Made by a program: the position numbers and the translations under genes
Notes under the pieces: generated by a model
Told to the model about the DNA's origin: nothing
What the model saw: the letters and a program-made list of their open reading frames with translations, nothing else
Database searches by the model: none
Shown here: piece by piece, positions 36,584 to 47,568 of the stretch
How the letters are laid out: every line of letters starts with the position of its first letter
How positions within the stretch are numbered: the first letter of the stretch is position 1
Source: Apostichopus japonicus
Taxonomy: Eukaryota; Echinodermata; Holothuroidea; Aspidochirotida; Stichopodidae
Direction of reading: 5' to 3'
Length of the DNA: 64,000 nt
NCBI RefSeq assembly: GCF_037975245.1
Contig: NC_092568.1
Span: 13,293,501-13,357,500 of the forward strand

Positions 36584-39500
36584 GTACAGTATTATTAGTC
36601 TCAGAAAACCTAATTACCTCAAAATGTAGAATGCTGCAAAAAGTTGATCAAAATGACCTTCGTGGAAATGAATTATTCCCATATATTGAGGAGGATTACT
36701 ATAATAAAGTGAATGACTTGATGAGGAAAAGTGTTTTGTTGACGGCAGTGAAATTTTACTGAAGTTTGAAGAAGATTGTCCGTTTGACATTTGTTGACTT
36801 GTATGTTCCATGACAGTACAGATGGCCTAGCTTTCATCAAATGACTCACTTTGACTTCTGACAATATATTGGAAACAATTTACAGTAATAATTTCTTCAC
36901 TTCAAGTTGAAGTTCTGAACATCATGCCTTTTGAAACGTTTTTTCTTATTCACACTGTATAAAATTCAGGAGAAAATGAAACCCTCTTTTTTTTCTCTGT
37001 CTCTGAACACCAGTGCGTCAAATCGGCAAGCCAGTGCGTCAAATCGGCAAGCCAGTGCGTCAAAATCGCGTCATAGCGGCTTAGCGGCAACACTGCATAC
37101 AACCCCTTCAGCCACTGATGATTGTACAATATAACAATGTTCAGCTCCATTGGCCATTACATTCTGTATTTGTAATATGCCTGCTCATACAACCACTTCA
37201 GCCACTGATGATTGTACAATATAACAATGTTCATGCCAACATGTTGCTAAAACCAGAAGCAACAGTCTCCCTACAGGTGTGAAAATACAGTCACATGGAT
37301 TCACCATTAAGCCATGCTCCCCAAACTTTGAGGTATGACCCAAAAGTGGGTAATGTGATCAATTTTGGGTGCATCATGGGGTTTTTCTAACCATGTGGCA
37401 AATAGCTGACGATCGTTATTGGACCTTGTCGATGGAAATACTGTGAAATCATATTTTTTGTACATCAAGTCCATAATCCAACGTTCTATAAACACAACTC
37501 TATCATGACCTAAAATGCATCTAAGGCAATGTGAGGTGTAAACGTGTTTTACATTTAGCAAGATCTCTCCCTACAACATGAGATGTTATGAAACTCACCT
37601 ATGCCTTCAATGATGCCCTTTTGTTGCAAGTTGAAACTTTTACTGTATCAATTGTAGAAGTATGGACACTCATTCTCAATTAACATTAATTGTTATATTC
37701 AAAAAGTTGCTTTCATTTGTTTATACCTGAAGTACCTACTTCCATATTAAATTCTCTGAGACCAACGAATCAGGATTGGGTAATTGTGTTAGCAAACAGG
37801 ATAAGACCTTGGAGATTATCAAATGATTATCGTCCATCTTTAAAGTCAGAACCGCTACTCAAAACAAACACACCTTCAATATTTGGTTATAAATAACCAC
37901 TGTTGTCTTCTAAGGAACTAAGTTTGGTTTTAGCAGAGTGGTTCCTGCACTCTTTGTTAGAATTCAGAGATAATTAATAGAAGAATGGAGGAAATGGATT
38001 CTTTACATGATTCTTTTCAACTACTTGATTTGAGGCTATGATATTTTTATAGATTATTTGAAGAATCATGCAAAGGAAATACTGAAGGTAGTCAGCACTT
38101 CTTGGATATAAGAGGACTATCAGTTATGTGTCAGTGTGGGCTTATATTGGAGCACCCTTGGCTCAATACCCTCCCCCAGTCATCCACCCGCTCAATCCAC
38201 AAAATAGTAGAACCACATATTAAAGCTCCTTTACAGCTACTGATCGTGGCTGAAAGCTTTGGACAAAGGTAGTTTGACATGTTCTTTTAAATACAGTACA
38301 CAGGTGAGTATATATCACAGCTGATTTCAAGTGCTTTACTTGGTCTTTCCTGGGCTAGTATCATAAAATAACTTCAGTATCATCTATACTTCCCATCTCA
38401 AATCCTTCTTGGTACCGTTTTTCTCATATGATGCAACACAATTTTGATGGACTTTCTCCATCCTCGCATTATTATGATGGTGAAAGACAATGCTACACAC
38501 ACACATACATACTTCGTTTTTTTTAGGGGGCAGGTCACATTAGACACTGACTATAAGCGTTAGAAATTTCCAAACAATTATTTATTGGGAAAAGACTAAA
38601 AAAGAGAACATCATAGCTTAACCCTAAACATGCATAAGACCTGAATCTGTTATAGCATAAAGTGACATTAAATGGTAACATTAGTACTGTATTCATTGTT
38701 TTCCACTTCAGGCTGGATATTTTAATATACATGGCTTTCCATAGGAATAATTGTGAATGAGGTTTCACATTTTGACAAGTGTTTAATGATTTATCTCAGA
38801 TCAGTTATTGATTTTTTCCAGATGAAAAGCTTTTATGGGTCTGTTGTGTCAAATTGTTTGGAGAAGGCTATCGAGTTCATCAGAGTTTGACCTTACCCTA
38901 CATATTTAGCTGGCGTCCGAGCAAAGTTTACGATAGGGGCACTACTGCTGCCAGTGCAGTTTACATAACCTAAATTTGAATCCTCTTCCAAACATTTTTT
39001 CCCTAAAAACAGACAAAGATTGGTAGAATTAGTAAAAGCTAATTATACAGCAGTGTTCGCAAAATGGGCTTGGGAGACCTCATTTGCATATTCATGAGCA
39101 TGGAAGTACCGAAACACGAGAGATATCAGCTGCTGACGGATGATGGGAGACAGGTGCATCTCACGTTGCCCTAAGAGGCGAAGAGACCGGCCTCTCTCTT
39201 AAATTCAGTAGACCTAATTCATAACATGGAAGCCTGAAGGGGTACATCAGTCGTACCTCCTAGCTGATACCTAGGATGTAGTATCATTTAAAAAAAGGGA
39301 GGATAAAATAATATGTAAATAAAGCTGACAGCTGATAAACTTTAGCTGTTGTCTTTAACCAAGAGGTATGATATCTTAGGGGGTGAATCAAACATCAGAG
39401 GAAATCTTGTGGAATGTAGTCCTAACAAAAATAAAAGAAAAGAAAAATGTATATATTTCTTCGATTCTCTTTGGTGGAGGCAAATAATTCCCATTTAAAA

Positions 39501-39744
39501 GGAGAAGATTTGATGCACATTGTAAAGTATATCAATACAAAAATAGTCAACTGAAGTCTTGGATCTTGTTTAATTGGTTTGCAGTGATGTTGTTAATGAT
39601 CTAATGGCTAATAAATAGGATTTTGCATTCAAAAGGTTCTGCACCAATAGGCCTACTCGTATATTGTCAAATAGGTACATTTGCTATAAAAGGGAATAAA
39701 TTACTGTTCAAATTTTGTCTAGCAGTTTTGAAGGCTTATAAAAC
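36584..39744 (+). other. Intron 3, 5' part
   Basis: No exon is supported. Short duplications occur at 37010-37240 (listed separately). Other open frames have no motifs. Confidence 0.6.
37010..37236. repeat. Short tandem triplication (21 bp) and 46-bp duplication
   Basis: CAGTGCGTCAAATCGGCAAGC repeats three times (the last incomplete) from 37012 to about 37065. Just downstream, ATACAACCCCTTCAGCCACT and the following bases through AATATAACAATGTTCA (37097-37143) are repeated almost exactly at 37189-37233. Confidence 0.85.
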
Positions 39745-40015
39745 AGTACAATTAATTCTGTGTAAAAAAGGACAATTAATTCTGTGTAAAAAAGGACTAT
39801 TACTTCTGTGTAAAAAAGTACTATTACTTCTGTGTAAAAAGTACTATTAAATCTGTGTAAAAAAGTACTACAGTATTAATTCTGTGTAAAAAAGTACTAT
39901 TAATTCTGTGTAAAAAAGTACTATTAATTCTGTGTTAAAAAGTACTATTAATTTGTGTAAAAAAGTACTATTAATTCTGTGTAAAAAAAGGACTATTAAT
40001 TCTGTGTAAAAGAAG
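39745..40015. repeat. 24-bp minisatellite, about 11-12 copies
   Basis: The unit is AATTCTGTGTAAAAAAGTACTATT, with some copies reading AAAAAAGGAC and indels in the A run. One copy (39865-39880) reads AGTACTACAGTATTAATT instead of AGTACTATTAATT, exactly five extra bases at TA. Frames open on both strands across this array are repeat artefacts. Confidence 0.88.
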
Positions 40016-42674
40016 AAAACTGCTATACATCTTTGGACTTGCATAGCAGTTTGACCATATTTCATTAAATTTTGCAATGCAATACATGATAAATATTTAC
40101 CTGTATAAAAAATTACGGGCCTTAAATGGTAGTTGACATTTGATTCAAAGAGCAAAATATTTTGGACAATTTGTTAATTGCCCAAATGTTTTTAATGATT
40201 GGAGATATAAGGGTCTTAGCAAAACAAGCTATTGGAAGATTTTCTTTTCAGTTTGTGTCCATTCACACATTTTATGTTAATGGCTCACCTCTCTTCTCCT
40301 TCTTAGCTCTTATCATATGTCCAGATGTCATTTAATGATACAACAGAACTTCTTTGTTGAATCATTCAAACATTTGCTAATTATTTAGTGGAGACTTATC
40401 TTATAGTATAAAATTCTCTTTTGCAACTTCAAAGACTGAAAATGTATTGAAAGCAGTGTGAAGCGATATTAGTTGAAACAATTATGGAAAAATTTAAGTT
40501 TTACATACAATTAAAATCTTGTAACATACCCACTGTTGATAGGTTTTTGTACTTGAAAATGTTTTAATTAGTTCCGTTTACTGTAGTAGAAAGAAACATC
40601 AATCTCTCTGAAGGATATTCAAACTGTTTAATTATTTAATAGAATTCAACAAGTTCTAAAATATAGAAATGTTTAGGATTGTTTTTTTGTGATAATGTAG
40701 TTGAAATTTGTTTTAGAGTTGACTCTTTTGAACGTAGATGAAACAAAAAGACAGATACAGCCATTTCATTTTCATGTGATAACAACACTTCAATCTCCTC
40801 CCACCTCCTCCTCCCTCCTCCTCCCTCCTCCTGTCCCCTCTTCCTCATCCCCCTGCCTCCTCTTCCCATTCCCAGCAGCAATTTTGATTAACTAAATCAA
40901 GTTCAACTTTAGTGTTACATTAGCTTCTTGTTACATTGAATGTAGCCAAAAACAACATAAAACAATCAATGAGATGTTTATGATAGGTGACAGGAGACCT
41001 ATATATAAACAAAGGACATGCCATTTTTGAAATGGGAAATCAAAACTTTACTTTTGTCTTCAGCATTGTGTGGAATTAAGTCATTAATTATTTGCTTTAT
41101 CAAGAAAAACAAAAGACTGACAGACAGACAGTCAGAAATAATTAACCCAGACAAAGTTTTAATTGCTGGAATATCCGTGTTTGCTTGATTATTGTTTTTT
41201 GCTTAAGATTGTATCTGAGAGACAGTAGTAATAAATCCAAAATTATTTTTTCTTGTTAATTAGAATTTGAGAAGTAACCTGTCCTGTGAACAGAAGTTGG
41301 TAATAATGGTCAAACTATAACAGACTAAGGATCAACATTTAAAAGTTCCTTAAACTTATATTGAAATTAAAATGAAAGTGTTCCCGAAAGATGTTGTTTT
41401 TTCTTGCCGTTAATCTCAAACACATTCGTGGTGATAATATTCTGTTTTCCTTCCATATTTCTCCTATGATGTTTTTAATATATTATATTAACCTATGATG
41501 GGTTGCCATATCACAATTATGACAGATTAGATCAAAAGCTACCAACATTGCTACGTGACAATTAAATATGTTGTTATCTTTGGAAAATTGAAGTCTTGAT
41601 GAAGGCAAAGAACCATGTGATGATTCAAGATGGGATTGCAGTATCAGTTTAGGGGATGTTTACCTTCTGCACTTGCCCTACATTCTTTACATATGCTAAT
41701 TTATTGTGTATGATATTTAAGTTGATTAGAGATGAAAGAAAGAAGAGGAGAAGGGTGGAAGAAACACCTTCCCTAGCACCTGTAACAACACAATTGTTAT
41801 TGTGTCATGAATGATGCCTGCACTAGTTTATTGTTGGAACGGTGGAGGGTTTAACGACCTAGGTATGTAGATCATGTTCACGCGAGTTCATTTGGAGAAT
41901 TAGATTGATATTATGAATTAAGTGGTGGGTTCATCTATGTAATTGCATCTCAAGGAGAATTTCAGTCTCTGTGACCATTCCAGCTAATTTATATACTTAT
42001 TCAAATATGATCTGTCATAGCAACTGACAGTTTTAAATATTCTTCCTGTTTTGTTTTCCGGTATTGATGTTGTAAGCAAGAGTTCACCTTGACCAGCTGC
42101 ATAATTAGTGTTGCAGATTCTGAAAATAGGGATGACATCATCAACTACAATGATATTGCTTTGCAATGTAAAAAATGATGTGACAAGGGCAGCTTGCTCA
42201 GGGTCTGTTTGTTATGGGTTCTGTGAAAACTGCCCAAGTGATTGGGAGGTAAGAGGGTTAAAGAGGATTGAGGGGGGGGGGGGGTAAAGGACTGCCGGTT
42301 AACATATATACTGTATAGTCAATATTAAAATTGTGAAAAGAACAGTACATTTCTGCACTGCATTTAAATACCAAGCACATTTTGCAAAGAGCTATCATAA
42401 CATTAACTAAGTCTAGATTTCAACTTTACATCATTTTCAATCAGACTTCTTCTTTAGCTCATGAATAATACACTCATGTACAATGGTACTACATAAGCTT
42501 CACAATCCCTGCAGTGAAAGCTGTAACAACAGAATTGAGGTCAAAACAATAGAATGAAAAATAGAGAGAATTTTTTGTGGACAATGTACCTTGAAATTTA
42601 CACCTGTTTGCTTCAAGTTCCCTTTGGTATGAAATTTGAGAAGGAATGTCTGAAGAAACAGCATTTCAGCATTG
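40016..42674 (+). other. Intron 3 stretch, nothing coding
   Basis: Contains a pyrimidine-rich CTCCTCC-type tract at 40795-40872 and a G run near 42271-42283. No gene is supported. Confidence 0.5.
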
Positions 42675-42868
42675 TATGCAAATTTCACAAAGATTCCTCA
42701 ATATAAACCTTATTTATAAGCATAAAAACAAATTTACATCTGAATTGGTATGTTAAATTTGATTAGGGTTAAATCATTCACCATCTACAACATGTAATGA
42801 AGAATGGGTGGATATCAGATCTGGTTATTCCAGGATCCAGATAATGTAGACCGGTACAGTAATCCAGG
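42675..42868. repeat. Dispersed repeat, copy 2 (partner at 27223-27442)
   Basis: Shares with copy 1 the ordered blocks TGCAAATTTCAC, ACATCTGAATT, AAATCATtCACCAT, ATATCAGATCTGG, TTCCAGGATcCAGATAAT and GTACAGTAATC. Both copies end with the same TACAGTAATC, so that heptamer was present before the copies dispersed. Confidence 0.7.
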
Positions 42869-43019
42869 TTTTATTGTAATTCAATACGACCTGTGGAGTC
42901 GGTACATTGGAACCTGGAAATGGGATTTACAGACTATTCTGTAATACATACCATCAACTCATTGATGAAGCTTTATCAGGTGTAGCACTAGCAGTAGTTC
43001 CCTTCAACATACTTTCACC

Positions 43020-43589
43020 CAAGGGCGGCGGAAGCGCTTTTAAGCTGGGGGGGCACCGACATCAAAGGGCACTTTGCAGAAATTCGATTGGACTGATGCA
43101 GCCTTATATTTAGTATCCTTTATTACTCTTATTGTACTAACTTATTTGCGTACGTATACACATCACTCCATCGACGTCCTGCCCCCCTCCCCCCCCCTCA
43201 AGGAGAATATGCATACTAGCACTGCAATATCCAATGTGCAATCGGAAACAAGGAACAAGTTTTCTTTTGAGATAGAATAATGTGAAAACATGCTAGTTGC
43301 TAATGTAGGAATCTTCCGAATTAGGGGGGTAGCCAGGATTTGCAAACTTTTATGCACGACTATATGAGCGGAGCGCCACCATCGGTTGGCGCGGAGCGTA
43401 CAAGAAAATTTTGGGTTTTACAAACCCCTCAGATGGCCGGAAACGGCCTTCCCGAGTGTTCATTCTGGTTCCCTGGCCTCTTGCTAACTTGAGACACCTC
43501 AATTTTTATGTAGAAAAAGGGCACATTTTTAACCTGAGGAAAAGTGGGGGGCACGTGCCCCCTGTGCCCCCCCGGTTCCGCCGCCCTTG
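43020..43589. mobile_element. 570-bp non-autonomous DNA transposon with perfect 8-bp TSD
   Basis: The ends are perfect 14-bp inverted repeats, CAAGGGCGGCGGAA at 43020-43033 and TTCCGCCGCCCTTG at 43576-43589. They continue imperfectly inward through G/C runs and GGGGGGCAC. CTTTCACC is duplicated exactly on both sides (43012-43019 and 43590-43597). An 8-bp duplication and these ends fit the hAT superfamily; P-like elements also make 8-bp duplications, so the family is not certain. There is no transposase. The perfect duplication and intact ends suggest a fairly recent insertion into intron 3. Confidence 0.9.
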
Positions 43590-43597
43590 CTTTCACC

Positions 43598-44980
43598 AGT
43601 GTGTATGGTAGTGAAAGAAGAAGGGGGGGGAGGGAAATAATAGAAAAAGGAGAAATAGAAGAGGAGGGGAAGAATGTATTTTATCTTTAAGAGGAGTACA
43701 AGTCCAATGGCACCTAGACTGTTGCAATGCTCCATGAAACATGACATAGATAAACAGAAATTTGGATGTTAAAGGCTTTGAGAGCAACTCAAGTCTAACT
43801 TGTATAGTTAATAGAAAGCTTATTACAAAGAAAAGAAAACAGCAACCTTTTAAACATGGAAACCAATTAGGACCCAGACTCAAATAGCTGAAATAGCACA
43901 ACCTATTAGCCACTCACTAAGAACACAACTTTCATAACCTCAACCTAACAATTTAACAAAAATAGAGAAAATAAGAGAAAAATAGTATGCCTATCACCTT
44001 TTATGGATTGAACCGAAGTGGACTCTATCATTGGAAAATCTATAATGAGGTAGCGAGTCCCAAGTCAGGTATATAGGGAAAACGCTGGTACAGTATATGG
44101 CCCTGGTGTACTGGTAGAGTAGGTCCTTTCACATATTCTGGCTTATGAATCAATTTTGCTCAGACATGACCAGTTAATAGAATACAAATATGTGTCTGTT
44201 TAATAAAGGTTGGCTATGGTTTAGCATTGTCTGGTGACACAGTCGCTGCTTACCTAGGACTTGAGGAATTTTGCCAGTTTGAATTAAGCCTGGAAAATTC
44301 ATTACATTCACACCATTGGGTATCAAGGCCATATGCCTATGTGGTGTACTGACTACATTGAGTTAACATTGTCACAGGTTAATTCTTTTGAAAGACACCA
44401 AGGTGGTGACCTTTTCTGCATTCATGTAATATTACCATCCATGGCAGCATTATCCTGCCCTGGAATGTCTGTTTGTAAGGTGGCTGATTCCTTTACAAGG
44501 AGTTTCAGGTTCAGCCAACCAGGTGTGCTTTTGGTATACTTGCAGACACAGATGTAGGTGTGTCACCTATTGTGAGCCTGCTACGGGCATTCTTTATAGC
44601 TCTTGTAGTACATGTTTTGACTTTGTGGACAGATGAAACCAATCACAGCCCAGATGACAGTAGTTTCCAGTCATCTTGGGGTAGCCTACTAGGTCTGGTT
44701 TCCTGGAATTTTCATGATTTTATATTTCATGACACATTTTACCTCTGGCTCCGTTTCAAATCTCGAATGTTTGCCTTTTACACCAGTATTGCTCCCAAAT
44801 GTGCTGGAAGTCAAATGATATGTTACTAATGTTCAAGTTTTATTGAACATTGTATGACATTTCAAAGCATTTTCCTTGGTTGAAAGGACATTCTGTGCTG
44901 TGCTGGGCCAGAACCTTCCAGAAAAATCCTTTCGTAACACTTTTCAGTATGTCAATTTTAGGGTTAGTGTTGTTGACTAA
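43598..44980 (+). other. Intron 3 stretch, nothing recognised
   Basis: A purine-rich patch (43616-43675) follows the transposon. Frames of 74 and 89 codons at 44333-44829 lack known motifs and splice signals. Confidence 0.45.
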
Positions 44981-44984
44981 GGGG

Positions 44985-45250
44985 TTAATCAACGGTCTAG
45001 CGTGCGTTACTCACAGGATTAATGCACGATCGGGGGATAATGCAAGCGATGCACGAGGGCGGAGCGTAGCGGAGCCCGAGTGCATCCAGCGATAGCATTA
45101 ACACCCGTTCATTCATACATTACCATTTGTGTGGGGGAAAAAATCATAAAACAAAACATTTTTGGTTACATATAACCAAAGGTTTATTAAAGTGAAGCCC
45201 CGTAATTTTACCGTGCCTTACTCACAGGATTAACCACGGTCAGCTGACCT
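44985..45250. repeat. Paired hairpins with a shared 16-base loop around a GC-rich inverted repeat
   Basis: Copy 1 (45001-45028) is CGTGCG, then TTACTCACAGGATTAA, then TGCACG. Copy 2 (45210-45240) is ACCGTG-CC, the same 16 bases, then C-CACGGT. The loops are identical; the flanks differ in sequence yet pair with each other in both copies. Between them, 45033-45112 is an imperfect inverted repeat (GGGGGATAATGC...GATGCAC and GTGCATC...GCATTAACACCC) with a CpG-rich centre. It may be an unrecognised mobile element with structured ends. Confidence 0.55.
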
Positions 45251-47285
45251 GAATGGACCAATAGGTTTTAGGAATCTTTACTAAGTAGGAATGAACATTA
45301 GTTTAAGACTGATAATGTATTGTGGTTTTAGTTTTTCTTCTCAAGTTGAGGTTTGCTAAACAATTTCTAAATGACACAATCTACTGCAAGCCTTATCCTC
45401 TAATTGCATTTTAATACGAACCAACCATATGGAATCCTTGCGGAACTCGACACAAAACACCCAGTTACGCAGCAAATATCGCTACAAAATATGCACATTT
45501 TGCACTAACTCTTTTTATTACTTTCTATGTATAGCACTCAGAAACTCTTTCTGATGTCATTTTGAAGAACATTGTGTCCTCTTTACAATGATGTGTCGTT
45601 ATTTATTATGTGTGTGAACTAAACCACATACTTTTTAATCTGAAAAAGTATAAACCACTTCGAAAAGCAGTGAACGTCTTCAAAATGTCCCTATCTCTCA
45701 ATGCTTACATTTTGTTGCTGGGGGCTGTGATTGAGTAACCAATTGCTTTCCTATGCCAAAAAGAAAAGTTTGTTGGCTCCTCTTTCTAGTGATATAAAAT
45801 TTCGACTTGATTGGTCAATATTAAGGCTCATACTTTTCACCAGCAAATCAGAAGCATCGTAAGAAATTTGTGAAGTCCTCCTTTACGCGGCTAATCTGAA
45901 CACAGCACAGTGTGCAGTGCTCTCACAGCAATTTCGGAGAGTGAAAACCGTAAGCTTCCTGTGCGAATACAACAGCATTTAATTCTCCGAAAACGGGCCG
46001 TTTATAGAGCAAAAGTTTCCATATATGTGACCTATAATTATGACAGCCTAACATCATCTCTCCCAGTTTTCATAGAATTGCTTACAAATTAAATCATGGA
46101 AATTAAATAATTGAATAATATCTTTCTGGTTTTGAAATCTTTGACACATAACAGCACTTTTATCTTGTTCAAATGTGAGGCAGTGCAGCTTAGTGAATTC
46201 AATTTTAAGCTGTTCCAACATGAAAAAACAATTCATCATTGTGATGATAAATGACATTTCTAATATCTAGTTGCATTTTTACTCACTCAGTTTCAAAGCC
46301 TTGATTACGTGATTATTTTTTAAATTTATTTGTTTATAAATTTGTACTTTGTTTTTCTCCTCTTTGTCATTCCCAGCCTTCACCGGACATTGATTAATAC
46401 TTTTTGTACCCTTTTAATTAATCCAAACAACTTCTTTTTGACCTTTCATTTCTCTAGCACTAAGTTAAAGATCTTGGAGGTGTTTTTCTCTTCTTCTTCT
46501 TCTTCTTTTCCCTATTATTTAATCGGTGAGTAGGAGGGGGCTCTGTCAGCTAGCAGAGACATCACCGGTTGGCACGTCCTTCAATCAGGGGATTTCCCTC
46601 AGAGGGCTGACACAACAACTTCGTTTTAATTGTAACTTGATACATGTTGATATACCTTTGTTTGTAGTAAATTGTCTTTGTTTAGTCAAGTCAGATTCTA
46701 TTTTAAATTTGTGTTCTATATTCGGTTAATTCCCTTTACCTGGATTGTGATTATTCCACACATGGCTGTTATCGTCTTTGCTTTGTCTCTTACTTCCAAG
46801 CAGGATGTATGATGCAATCTATGCAGTTTACAGTAGCAAACTCTAAGATAATGGCACCAGCTGCTTATAACTGTATATGGATGAACTATTAACATCTAGG
46901 GAGAAGAGGGCTTAAGGGTGGTGGGAGGGGGAGGAGGGTGGTCAAACATTACTGGACCCTTTTTACAGATCTTTAAAATAAAAACAGTTTGGAAGGTGCA
47001 GTCATGGCCTGCACAGGGTTTCAAAGGTTGGGGAGGGAGGGGGAAAGTGATCTTAGTTAAAAATTACCATAATCGATTAAGTTGCTGAACTGTTGTGGAA
47101 GAGCCAGATGTGATGAAGTATTGTAAAAAGGAGTGGTGCTGCCCAGGGGTCATGGAAGCTGTCCCAATGTCCAGGTTTTGGTGTCCCCTCCCTCAGAATT
47201 TAAGTAAAATTCCTTTATGATATTTAGCCTATAAATTAGGTTTATACAAGTAACCCTAAATGTAAGGATTTGCTAATAAATACTT
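45251..47285 (+). other. Intron 3 stretch, nothing coding
   Basis: Several CCAAT/ATTGG boxes occur near 45735-45850, which may be chance. CTT repeats lie at 46490-46508. No gene is supported. Confidence 0.45.
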
Positions 47286-47568
47286 TGTATTGGGGGGGGG
47301 GGGGTGGCGAGGGGTGCGAGGAGGGTACAATGGTAGTGGTCCAATTCTTCCCCGATTGAATGTAAAAATCTCTGACTGACCCATTCCCCTGACTGACAAT
47401 CAGAGATGAGGGAACCATGCCCTGGCTCGGGGGGGGGGGAGGGGTGCGAGGAGGGTACAACGGTAGTTGTCCAATTCTTCCCCGGTTTAATGTAAATATC
47501 TCTGACTGAACCATTCCCCTGACTGACAATCAGAGATGAGGTACCATGCCCTGGCTCTCCTTTTGTGC
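47286..47568. repeat. Tandem duplication, unit about 135 bp, containing a conserved hairpin
   Basis: The segment from the G run at 47293 through GGGTGCGAGGAGGGTACAA, CCAATTCTTCCCC and GACTGACAATCAGAGATGAG to CCATGCCCTGGCTC is repeated immediately. In both copies ATCTCTGACTG pairs with CAATCAGAGAT (one G-T pair) about 15 bases apart. Confidence 0.85.

Noticed and set aside
44333-44829. Two consecutive + frames of 74 and 89 codons
   Set aside because: Separate frames with no recognisable domain, no splice sites and no codon pattern. Considered chance.
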